Assembly (NCBI GenBank): GCA_945910005.1
Contig: OX246737.1
Coordinates: 85,506,496 to 85,570,495, forward strand
Direction: 5' to 3'
Length of the DNA stretch: 64,000 nucleotides
DNA from: Isoperla grammatica
Taxonomy: Eukaryota; Arthropoda; Insecta; Plecoptera; Perlodidae
The notes beneath the pieces are model-generated. The model saw only the letters and a list, made by a program, of their open reading frames with translations, was not told where the DNA came from and searched no databases. Both the position numbers and the translations under genes were made by a program. Shown piece by piece: positions 1-9,521 of this stretch; positions within the stretch are counted from its first letter, which is position 1, and each line of letters starts with the position of its first letter.

Positions 1-1190
1 TCAGCACCCTCTGCCCACCATAGATGGCAGCCTGGAGCCCTAGACCTCTCTATGACAGGTAGAGAGTTATGAGAGGCATGTCTCACTGTCTCACTGTCTC
101 ACTGTCTCACTGTCTCACCCTGCCAGCCCCGTACTGTGTGCGTACCGGCCTGTCTCAGGCAGCCATCAGCACCCTCTGCCCGCCATAGATGGCAGCCTGG
201 AGCCCTAGACCTCTCTAAGCCAGGCAGAGAGTTATGAGAGGCATGTCTCACTGTCTCACTGTCTCACTGTCTCACCGTGCCAGCCCCGTACTGTGTGCGT
301 ACCGGCCTGTCTCCAGGCAGCCATCAGCACCCTCTGCCCGCCATAGATGGCAGCCTGGAGCCCTAGACCTCTCTAAGCCAGGCAGAAAGTTATGAGAGGC
401 ATGTCTCACTGTCTCACTGTCTCACTGTCTCACCGTGCCAGCCCCGTACTGTGTGCGTACCGGCCTGTCTCCAGGCAGCCATCAGCACCCTCTGCCCGCC
501 ATAGATGGCAGCCTGGAGCCCTAGACCTCTCTAAGCCAGGCAGAGAGTTATGAGAGGCATGTCTCACTGTCTCACTGTCTCACTGTCTCACCGTGCCAGC
601 CCCGTACTGTGTGCGTACCGGCCTGTCTCCAGGCAGCCATCAGCACCCTCTGCCCGCCATAGATGGCAGCCTGGAGCCCTAGACCTCTCTATGACAGGCA
701 GAGAGTTATGAGAGGCATGTCTCACTGTCTCACTGTCTCACTGTCTCACTGTCTCACCGTGCCAGCCCCGTACTGTGTGCGTACCGGCCTGTCTGCAGGC
801 AGCCATCAGCACCCTCTGCCCGCCATAGATGGCAGCCTGGAGCCCTAGACCTCTCTATGACAGGCAGAGAGTTATGAGAGGCATGTCTCACTGTCTCACT
901 GTCTCACTGTCTCACCGTGCCAGCCCCGTACTGTGTGCGTACCGGCCTGTCTCCAGGCAGCCATCAGCACCCTCTGCCCGCCATAGATGGCAGCCTGGAG
1001 CCCTAGACCTCTCTATGACAGGCAGAGAGTTATGAGAGGCATGTCTCACTGTCTCACTGTCTCACTGTCTCACTGTCTCACCGTGCCAGCCCCGTACTGT
1101 GTGCGTACCGGCCTGTCTGCAGGCAGCCATCAGCACCCTCTGCCCGCCATGGATGGCAGCCTGGAGCCCTAGACCGCAGAGAGTTATGAG
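1..1190. repeat. 158/166-bp tandem array with nested 8-bp repeat
   Basis: About seven head-to-tail copies of a GC-rich unit. The landmark TCAGCACCCTCTGCC recurs at 1, 166, 324, 482, 640, 806, 964 and 1130, so spacing is mostly 158 or 166 bp. The 8-bp difference is one extra copy of an inner CTCACTGT repeat, present three or four times per unit. The array runs off the left edge of the window and ends in a truncated unit near 1180. Small open frames inside it are by-products of repetition. Noncoding satellite or minisatellite. Confidence 0.95.
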
Positions 1191-2375
1191 TAGGAGCCAT
1201 TAAGCCACCCGGACCCCCTGCTGTGCGAATACGGTAGGAGACTGGGGAGGGACCCAACAAGTAATTGGAAATTCTTTAATTTATGGATCACGCAAAGATG
1301 TCCTAGTAAAATTATTTTTTTGTCTTCATCATTCATTACTGGGTAAGTATACTCGGTGACCTAAGCAGGTAACTAAGGTGATTCAGAACACAGCCCAACG
1401 CAATTATCTGGATCTAATAATGATCCATGCAATACTACATTAGTGAGAGAAAATAACATGAGAGATTATTTTAATTTGAAAGTATCTATAACTGAGTGGG
1501 AATACGATAAATACAATTTTATGAGAAGTTTTTTTTAAGTATATAATTAATGATTTAACTGAATTCGTACTACATACAACTTGTAATTTAAGAATATCTG
1601 CTCGTTGTCAACACACAGATTAGTTTGATATACAAGAAGGTAGATTTTTAACATATTTTCAAGTCAAGATATGAACGTGGCAATTATAGCTTTAGACAGC
1701 CAAAATGATGCATTATTGCCTGTTTATAGAGAAATTCTTTCAAACATTGATGAAGCAGATAATTTTTTAAGAACAGAACGCATTCAACACAATCATAAAA
1801 AATTATTTAAAAAAAAAATGATTGCTGTACCCTCCTTTTAAAAAAGTGTATTTTTTATATTTTTTATTTACTGTTGCGTTGCTATAAGATTTTAAATGAT
1901 ATTTAGTTATAATACATAGTATATGAGTTTGCTTCTGCCCTTTAAAGAGCGTTTTAAGCTTCCCTTGACGTGGAGAAGTGTGTACGAGTAATTTGTACAA
2001 GATCAGATTAAGGGTAGGATAGTGCACGGTTGTATTCACTTAGTATAAGTCTGAGATCTTAATCTGAGGCAAGTACATTTTTGTACAAAATCTTGAGAGC
2101 AGCAAGGATATAACGAGTAAAGGAGTTCCACTGCAACTTTGTGACTATTGACGTCATAGATGTGTGTGCCCATCCGCCAATGACTTTCAAATACTGACAT
2201 TTGGTAGGTCACGTTGCACTCATATATTATGAAGTCACTGTCATCATCTACAAGGTTGCTGTGGAACGAGTTTATTATATTCACTAGATAAATCTGTATA
2301 GAAAAGTTAAGAAAATCTGCAATACGTTTTATTGAACTTTAAACGAATGGATAATAATATAATAAGGTAACAGTT
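1191..2375. other. Unique AT-rich intergenic stretch
   Basis: No recognisable gene. It holds a 56-codon open frame (1671-1841, listed separately) and a perfect CRE-type octamer TGACGTCA at 2149-2156. Nothing else is supported. Confidence 0.5.
1671..1841 (+). CDS. Short open frame, unrecognised
   Basis: A 56-codon frame from ATG to TAA, beginning MNVAIIALDSQNDALLPVYR and ending in a lysine-rich stretch. Composition is protein-like (acidic middle, few low-complexity runs), and an AG preceded by a T-rich stretch lies about 10 bases upstream, so it could be part of an exon or a transposase relic. I recognise no family. A chance open frame is equally likely. Confidence 0.12.
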   Translation: MNVAIIALDSQNDALLPVYREILSNIDEADNFLRTERIQHNHKKLFKKKMIAVPSF

Positions 2376-2495
2376 TTAGGCAGGAAACCTGCCAAGGGAC
2401 AATCTCATCCCTTACTAGGTATTGTGCGAGTATCAAACTGCGACCTCTCGAATTAAAGCCCCCTGTGCTACCATTGAGGCGAGGTAAATCATGGA
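2376..2495 (-). mobile_element. tRNA-derived SINE fragment (family A)
   Basis: Read on the minus strand, the head has an A-box-like TGGTAGCACAGG and a degenerate B box (CGCAGTTTGATACTCG). It is followed by a 3' segment containing GAGATTGTCCCTTGGCAGG. The same head and 3' segment occur in the copy at 61999-62215, and the head occurs at 23.2-23.6 kb. This copy is shorter than the 62-kb one, consistent with an internal deletion. Not a functional tRNA: the acceptor arms do not pair. Confidence 0.6.
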
Positions 2496-2699
2496 CGTAG
2501 ACACGTAGAAGATGGTATAGGAGTTTGTGACCAGTTAGTTTTAGTGGGGACAGAAAAGCCGAAATGGGGCAATACGCTTCCGCATTAAAAATATTTAATT
2601 TCGTTAAGCTACTTTATTGAATACTAATATTATTTTTAATTTATTAAAAATAGTCCATAGTCCAGACACAACTGACAATGTGTTATGCCCACCCGACCG

Positions 2700-2780
2700 G
2701 CTATCTCGGGCCCACTAATAGCTTGTATGTCAGGGGTGGTCTGTTTGACACATGAGCTATCTCAGGCTTACTCATAGCTT
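2700..2780. repeat. 56-bp flanking duplication that holds the insertion site
   Basis: GCTATCTC recurs at 2700 and 2756. The first copy continues through AGCTTGTATGTCAGGGG. The second stops at AGCTT (2780), and its missing remainder, GTAAGTCAGGGGTGCTCTG, appears at 9277, after the 6.5-kb element. The two-copy repeat therefore shows what the empty site looked like, and indicates a 2-bp TT duplication on insertion. Confidence 0.6.
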
Positions 2781-2860
2781 CCCAAGTAGAACAGCTGCGT
2801 CGGAACGACGTTGTATTTGTGGCGTGCAACGGCGGGAAATTTTTCTTCGATTACCGACGC
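2781..2860 (+). repeat. Left terminal inverted repeat
   Basis: Starts CCCAAGTAGAACA. The inner part GCGTCGGAACGACGTTG and the following ATTTGTGGCGT align with the inverse of the right end. Similarity fades around position 2850, close to where the 70-bp array begins. Confidence 0.65.
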
Positions 2861-2880
2861 CAATCCAACGTTGTTCCAAC

Positions 2881-4518
2881 GTTGTATTTAACGTGGATTC
2901 CGCTGCTACACTAAATTAGGATTTGAATCGTAAAACGGCGTAGGTACCACGTTGGATTTGGTTCGGATACCGCTTCTAGGCTAGAGATGTATTTGAGTCG
3001 TAAAACGGCGTTGGTACCACGTTTGATATGGATCGGATTCCGCTGCTAGGGTAGGTATGTATTTAAGTAGTAAAACCGCGTCGGTAAAACGTCGGATTTG
3101 GTTCGGATTCCGCTGCTAGGCTAGGGCAGGATTTCAATCGGAAAACGGCGTCAGTACCACGTTGGATTTGGTTCGGATTCCGCTGCTAGGCTAGGTATGT
3201 ATTTGAGTCGTAAAACGGCGTAGGTAGCACGTTGGATTTGGTTCGGATTCCTCTTCTAGTCTAGGCATGTATTTGAGGAGTAAAACGGCGTAGGTACCAC
3301 GTTGGTTTTGGTTCGGATTCCTCTTCTAGTCTAGGCATGTATTTGAGGAGTAAAACGGCGTCGGTACCACGTTGGATTTGGTTCGGATTCCTCTTCTAGT
3401 CTAGGCATGTATTTGAGGAGTAAAACGGCGTCGGTACCACGTTGGATTTGGTTCGGATTCCTCTTCTAGTCTAGGCATGTATTTGAGGAGTAAAACGGCG
3501 TAGGTACCACGTTGGATTTGGTTCGGATTCCTCTTCTAGTCTAGGGATGTATTTGAGGAGTAAAACGGCGTAGGTACCACGTTGGATTTGGTTCGGATTC
3601 CTCTTCTAGTCTAGGGATGTATTTGAGGAGTAAAACGGCGTAGGTACCACGTTAGATTTGGTTCGGATTCCGCTTCTAGGCTAGGGATGTATTTGAGGAG
3701 TAAAACGGCGTAGGTACCACGTTGGTTTTGGTTCGGATTCCGCTGCTAGGTTAGAGATGTATTTGAGCCGTAAAACGGCGTCGGTACCACGTTGGATTTG
3801 GTTCGGATTCCGCTTCTAGGCTAGGGATGTATTTGAGGAGTAAAACGGCGTAGGTACCACGTTGGTTTTGGTTCGGATTCCGCTGCTAGGTTAGAGATGT
3901 ATTTGAGCCGTAAAACGGCGTCGGTACAACGTCGGATTTGGTTCGGATACCGCTTCTAGGCTAGGGATGTATTTGAGGAGTAAAACGGCGTAGGTACCAC
4001 GTTGGATTTGGTTCGGATTCCTCTTCTAGTCTAGGCATGTATTTGAGGAGTAAAACGGCGTCGGTACCACGTTGGATTTGGTTCGGATACCGCTTCTAGG
4101 CTAGAGATGTATTTGAGCCGTAAAACGGCGTCGGTACCACGTTGGATTTGGTACGGATTCCTCTTCTAGTCTAGGCATGTATTTGAGGAGTAAAACGGCG
4201 TCGGTACCACGTTGGATTTGGTTCGGATACCGCTTCTAGGCTAGAGATGTATTTGAGCCGTAAAACGGCGTCGGTACCACGTTGGATTTGGTTCGGATTC
4301 CTCTTCTAGTCTAGGCATGTATTTGAGGAGTAAAACGGCGTCGGTACCACGTTGGATTTGGTTCGGATTCCGCTTCTAGGCTAGAGATGTATTTGAGGAG
4401 TAAAACGGCGTAGGTACCACGTTGGTTTTGGTTCGGATTCCGCTGCTAGGTTAGAGATGTATTTGAGCCGTAAAACGGCGTCGGTACAACGTCGGATTTG
4501 GTTCGGATACCGCTGCTA
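2881..4518. repeat. 70-bp tandem array
   Basis: About 23 copies. The landmark GTTCGGATTC recurs exactly 70 bp apart (for example 3591, 3661, 3731, 3801, 3871). Each unit contains TAAAACGGCGT, GGTACCACGTTGGATTTG and TCTAGGCTAGGGATGT, with point differences and almost no length change. The unit's CACGTTGGATTTG resembles the adjacent TIR (ACGTTGTATTTG), so the array may have grown out of the transposon terminus. No open frame. Confidence 0.93.
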
Positions 4519-4530
4519 TTATAGTCTAAA

Positions 4531-5908
4531 GTCTGCCAGGGAAAGATTGCACTGAGGCAGGTAAACTTCTCCGCCGCGCTCTTCCCCCAGCGTGTGTCAA
4601 GATGGCCCGCCCAAAACAGCCAACCCATTATGCTACGTTAGTGCTGGCTAGTGCTTAAATTTCCATGTAAGTGCTGGAACCGTTAAAAAAGTATTGAGCT
4701 TTAAAGACGGGACGGCCAAGTTTACATCAAGTCAGCCGTCCCTCACCATGCGGCTCGGCTACTCAACAAGGGTCAACGACTATTGACATTCCGCAGAGAT
4801 GACCCATCAAGATAATGGTAATTGGTAACAGTAGAAATTTAAAAACTCACTTTTTGGTTGTTTTGTTACTTTTATCGAATTATTTTGAATATTGAAGAAA
4901 AACTTACATACCATCGTGATTGAATTACAGAAAACACCAGAAATTGAGGTAGTAAACACATGTGAATTAAACCTATGTAGTTTTTAGCTTTGGTGATAGA
5001 TTATGTAATAATCTATGTCGTAATAGTGAGTGAGTGAGTCAGTGAGTGAGTGAACGAGTTGTGTTCAATGTTTGATAACAATGACGGTGAATTAAGTGAT
5101 TCAATGTCATATAAACAGAAATGAGATAATAGTTATTTACTAACATTAACTCTTCATATTGTAATATGATCAGTTTTGTGACTCAAACGCATATCAAAGG
5201 TCAAATCATGACTTTGAAAATCAGTTTTATATTACATGGGAATTAGATACCATTAAAAATGTACCAATAAAACAATATTTAAATAAAAACAATGATGGTG
5301 AATTAAAATTTTTTTCAACAATTTACCATAAACAACATAAACAATAGATGCCTTGTCAGTAAATGAAATTGTAGACCAGCAAAGATTCACATGAACCACA
5401 GGGGCATTGTTAAACATCTGCAAATGCAACTATTATTAAATTGTACACCGTTAAATACGCCACATACAGTAGCCAACCTGAAAATAAATAACAATAAAGT
5501 TAACTTATGGAAAAAAAACATTCACAAACAACTATCGATCATTATCGTCACCGTCATTGTTATCAAACATTGAACACAACTCGTCACTCCCTCACTCACT
5601 CACTCACTCACTCACTCACTCACTATTTCGACATAGATTATTTCATAATCTATTACCGAAGCTAAAAACTACTTGTGTTTAAGCTGGCTTAATTGTTGGT
5701 GTTTTTTTGTGGTTAAAAAACGAGGGTATGTTAGTTTTGCAACCAAAATGTGAGTTTTTAAATTTCTACTGTTACCAATTACCATTATCTTGACGGGCCA
5801 TCTCTGCGGAATGTCAATAGTCGTCCACCCTTGTCGAGTAGCCGAGCCGCATGGTGGGGGAAGAGAGCGGCGGAGAAGTTTACCTGCCTCGGCGCAATCT
5901 TGCCCTGA
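4531..5908. repeat. Foldback: long diverged inverted repeat
   Basis: The left arm (4531-5091) matches the inverse of the right arm (5547-5908), around a 455-bp centre. Paired landmarks: GAGGCAGGTAAACTTCTCCG, CATGCGGCTCGGCTACTC, ATTCCGCAGAGATG, AGTTTTTAGCTT, ATAATCTATGTCG and TTGATAACAATGACGGTGA. The left arm has about 155 extra bases near 4591-4745, and other indels. The arms carry complementary tetranucleotide runs, (GTGA)n at 5024-5055 and (CTCA)n at 5586-5623. It lies wholly inside the larger TIR element. Confidence 0.75.
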
Positions 5909-6599
5909 CATGTATTTATTTTATTACTATTTTATTTTTTTGCCGCACAGGCAACAACTTCATCACAAAGTGAGCTTGTTATCTGTGGTTGCAGTATTAA
6001 AAATAGTACAGTAATACATTGATTTGAATAAATATTACTAATAGAGGAGACCAACTGCCGATACAAATACCAGCACTTACGCCAATAAAGCACAGATAAT
6101 TAATTAGAACTTTCCGTGTGATTGAAGCTATTGCTAGAGAAATCCACCTCAACCCAACCCACGCCCTGACGAGCACGCGACAATAGCAATGACAATAGAT
6201 CATAAAGCCCATAGAAACCCTGTGGGCTCAAGGCCAGCGTAACGGACTTTTCCAGATGTGGGGAAAAAACCAGCGCTTTCGCCGCGGTCAAAGACAAAAC
6301 AAGACCCTTCGCTTGCCTCAGTTCAAACTAAGTCGTCAACTAGAGTACATGGAGGCTACAGGCATAAGCTGATCCAATTGGTTTTGTTGTTTCAGATTTC
6401 AAACACGAGGGGTCGTCAACACACGAATATAACTGCATAATGTTACATTCATTCCAAGGTTCTGGCATATGAAGAGTCTCGAAAATGGTACCTATACTTG
6501 ATTCGAGATACTATCGCAGAATTAACAACTTATCCATTTAACGCTTTGTTTTGGGATAATTGTCTTAGTTTGTTACAGGACTCTGTGATGATACGACTT
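5909..6599. other. Unique spacer between foldback and 115-bp array
   Basis: About 690 bases of mixed composition with only short, unconvincing open frames. No repeat of it was found elsewhere in the window. Confidence 0.4.
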
Positions 6600-7447
6600 A
6601 TATATGCGTTTGTCTCCAGGTCTCCAAGACGAGATGACTTGTTCTTTCACCAGGGTGCTGAGACAAATTATGTGTCTTTCACAAGGGCGCTTAGTATAGA
6701 TGGCATGTGTGTGTTTCCCAGGGTGCTAAGATAAGTCGACTTATACGTGTTTGTTACAGAGGGCACTGAGCGGAGATGACATGTGTGTCTCTCACCAGGG
6801 CACTAGGAAGAGTAGACGTGTGTCTGAGTTTCCCAGGGTGCTGAGATGAGTCGACTTATATGTGTTTGTTTCAGAGGGCGCTGAGCGGAGATGACATGTG
6901 TGTCTTTCACCAGGGCGCTAGGAGGAGTAGACGTGTGTCTGAGTTTCCCAGGGTGCTGAGATGAGTCGACTTATACGTGTTTGTTTCAGAGGGCGCTGAG
7001 GGGAGATGACTTGTGTGTTTTTCACCAGGGCGCTAGGAGGAGTAGACGTGAGTCTGAGTTTCCCAAGGTGCTGAGATGAGTCGACTTATACGTGTTTGTT
7101 TCAGAGGGCGCTGAGCGGAGATGACTTGTGTGTCTTTCACCAGGGCGCTAGGAGGAGTAGACGTGTGTCTGAGTTTCCCAGGGTGCTGAGATGAGTCGAC
7201 TTATACGTGTTTGTTTCAGAGGGCGCTGAGCGGAGATGACTTGTCTTTCACCAGGGCGCTAGGAGGAGTAGACGTGTGTCTGAGTTTCCCAGGGTGCTGA
7301 GATGAGTCGACTTATACGTGTTTGTTTTAGAGGGCGCTGAGGGGAGATGACTTGTGTGTCTTTCACCAGGGCGCTAGGAGGAGTAGACGTGTCTGAGTTT
7401 CCCAGGGTGCTGAGATGAGTCGACTTATACGTGTTTGTTTTAGAGGG
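6600..7447. repeat. 115-bp tandem array
   Basis: About seven copies. ATGAGTCGAC occurs at 6846, 6961, 7076, 7191, 7302 and 7415 (spacing 115, 115, 115, 111, 113). The first copies, around 6600-6770, are the most diverged. Each unit includes TTCAGAGGGCGCTGAG and a related CACCAGGGCGCTAGGAGG, so the unit itself looks like an older internal duplication. It passes directly into the next array at about 7448. Confidence 0.92.
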
Positions 7448-9075
7448 CGGAAACATAATACGGCGTAAATACGCCACTAATTTCCACCGTCGGACCAATG
7501 CGTATTCGAGGTGAAACGAGGGTGAATACGCTACTAATACGGCGTGAATACGCCACTTATTTCAACCGTCGTACCAACGCGTATTCGCGGCGTATTAGAG
7601 GTGGGTTTGTGCAGTTAACATGGCGCTTCTGCTGCTGAAACGAGGGTGAATACGCTACTAGTACGGCGTAAATACGCCACTTATTTCCACCGTCGGACCA
7701 ACGCGTATTAGAAGTGGGTTTGTGCAGTTAACATGGCGCTTCTGCTGCTGAAACGAGGGTGAATACGCTACTAATACGGCGTAAATACGCCACTAATTTC
7801 CACCGTCGTACCAACGCGTATTCGCGGCGTATTAGAGGTGGGTTTGCGCAGTTAACATGGCGCTTCTGCTGCTGAAACGAGGGTGAATACGCTACTGATA
7901 CGGCGTAAATACGCCACTAATTTCCACCGTCGTACCAACGCGTATTCGCGGCGTATTAGAGGTGGGTTTGCGCAGTTAACATGGCGCTTCTGCTGCTGAA
8001 ACGAGGGTGAATACGCTACTAATACGGCGTAAATACGCTACTAATTTCCACCGTCGTACCAACGCGTATTCGCGGCGTATTAGAGGTGGGTTTGTGAAGT
8101 TAACATGGCGCTTCTGCTGCTGAAACGAGGGTGAATACGCTACTAATACGGCGTTAATACGCCACTAATTTCCACAGTCGGACCAACGCGTATTTGCGGC
8201 GTATTAGAAGTGGGTTTGTGAAGTTAACATGGCGCTTCTGCTGCTGAAACGAGGGTGAATACGCTACTAATACGGCGTAAATACGCCACTAATTTCCACA
8301 GTCGGACCAACGCGTATTTGCGGCGTATTAGAGGTGGGTTTGTGAAGTTAACATGGCGCTTCTGCTGCTGAAACGAGGGTGAATACGCTACTAATACGGC
8401 GTAAATACGCCACTAATTTCCACCGTCGTACCAACGCGTATTCGCGGCGTATTAGAGGTGGGTTTGCGCAGTTAACATGGCGCTTCTGCTGCTGAAACGA
8501 GGGTGAATACGCTACTGATACGGCGTAAATACGCCACTAATTTCCACCGTCGTACCAACGCGTATTCGCGGCGTATTAGAGGTGGGTTTGCGCAGTTAAC
8601 ATGGCGCTTCTGCTGCTGAAACGAGGGTGAATACGCTACTAATACGGCGTAAATACGCCACTAATTTCCACCGTCGTACCAACGCGTATTCGCGGCGTAT
8701 TAGAGGTGGGTTTGTGAAGTTAACATGGCGCTTCTGCTGCTGAAACGAGGGTGAATACGCTACTAATACGGCGTTAATACGCCACTAATTTCCACAGTCG
8801 GACCAACGCGTATTTGCGGCGTATTATAAGTGGGTTTGTGAAGTTAACATGGCGCTTCTGCTGCTGAAACGAGGGTGAATACGCTACTAATACGGCGTAA
8901 ATACGCCACTAATTTCCACAGTCGGACCAACGCGTATTTGCGGCGTATTAGAGGTGGGTTTGTGAAGTTAACATGGCGCTTCTGCTGCTGAAACGAGGGT
9001 GAATACGCTACTAATACGGCGTAAATACGCCACTTATTTCCACCGTCGTACCAACGCGTCTTCGCGGCGTATTAG
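7448..9075. repeat. 124-bp tandem array with five-unit higher-order period
   Basis: About 13 copies. AAACGAGGGTGAATACGC starts at 7514, 7638, 7751, 7875, 7999, 8123, 8247 and then every 124 bp to 8991; the one 113-bp step lacks 11 bases. Unit-specific variants recur 620 bp apart: GCTACTGATA at 7891 and 8511, GGCGTTAATACGCC near 8150 and 8770. A block of five units has therefore been duplicated. Each unit contains a near-palindrome, GGCGTAAATACGCC. Confidence 0.94.
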
Positions 9076-9185
9076 AGGGGTTTCGGTCGAGGGATTGAGG
9101 CCTGTTTCGGTTGTTCTGATCCTGTGGAGAGCGTAAACCGTCGTCGTACCGATGCCGTTCAGCTAGTCATAACTCCGGAAATCCG

Positions 9186-9274
9186 CCGCAGTAACACGAC
9201 ATAAATCCGACGTTGTTCCGACGCAAATGGTACCGGCGGAACAACGTTGGAACGGCGTTCGTGTTCTACTTGGG
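9186..9274 (-). repeat. Right terminal inverted repeat
   Basis: Ends TGTTCTACTTGGG, the exact inverse of the left 13 bases. The inverse of the inner TIR block is at 9208-9224. About 38 bases between these two (9225-9261) have no left counterpart and contain AACAACGTTGGAACG, which looks like a local duplication of the TIR's own motif. Confidence 0.65.
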
Positions 9275-9323
9275 TTGTAAGTCAGGGGTGCTCTGTTTTT
9301 GGTACGCGAGAGTCAGGATTGTA

Positions 9324-9463
9324 TCAAGGGACAGCAGCTAATTTTGCCCTCGTCAATCGTAGGGGTGAGGGGTTAAAGTCGGTGTGTTCTTGTAACCTGC
9401 GGAACATATTGGACACAATGCAAGCTCTATCTTTCTCGCTCTCGTCTTGAAAAGGCTCATCAA
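9324..9463 (-). CDS. Possible 3' terminal exon, unrecognised
   Basis: On the minus strand a pyrimidine-rich stretch ending CATTGCCAG (acceptor-like) precedes an open frame reading DEPFQDESEKDRACIVSNMF, then RRLQEHTDFNPSPLRLTRAK, then a stop at 9324-9326. The translation is charged and protein-like, with no low complexity. No family recognised, and no upstream exon identified. It lies just outside the right end of the TIR element. Could be chance. Confidence 0.2.
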
Positions 9464-9521
9464 CTGGCAATGAAGTGAGAAGCCAATCTAGCCAAGGATA
9501 CTCGACAGCCAACCACATCAC

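Larger units (their letters stand above)
2781..9274. mobile_element. 6.5-kb composite TIR-bounded element
   Basis: Both ends carry CCCAAGTAGAACA in inverted orientation (2781-2793 and 9262-9274). On the left this is followed by GCGTCGGAACGACGTTG. On the right the inverse of GCGTCGGAACAACGTCG lies at 9208-9224, set inward by about 38 extra bases. The flanks rejoin as a 56-bp duplication with TT on each side, giving independent support for a single insertion event. Inside are a 70-bp array, a foldback with arms of 560 and 360 bp, a 115-bp array and a 124-bp array. No transposase frame is visible, so it is non-autonomous. Superfamily not assigned. Confidence 0.7.

Noticed and set aside
6100..6297. 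65-codon minus-strand frame inside the TIR element as transposase remnant
   Set aside because: No catalytic motif or similarity that I can recognise, and it is too short.
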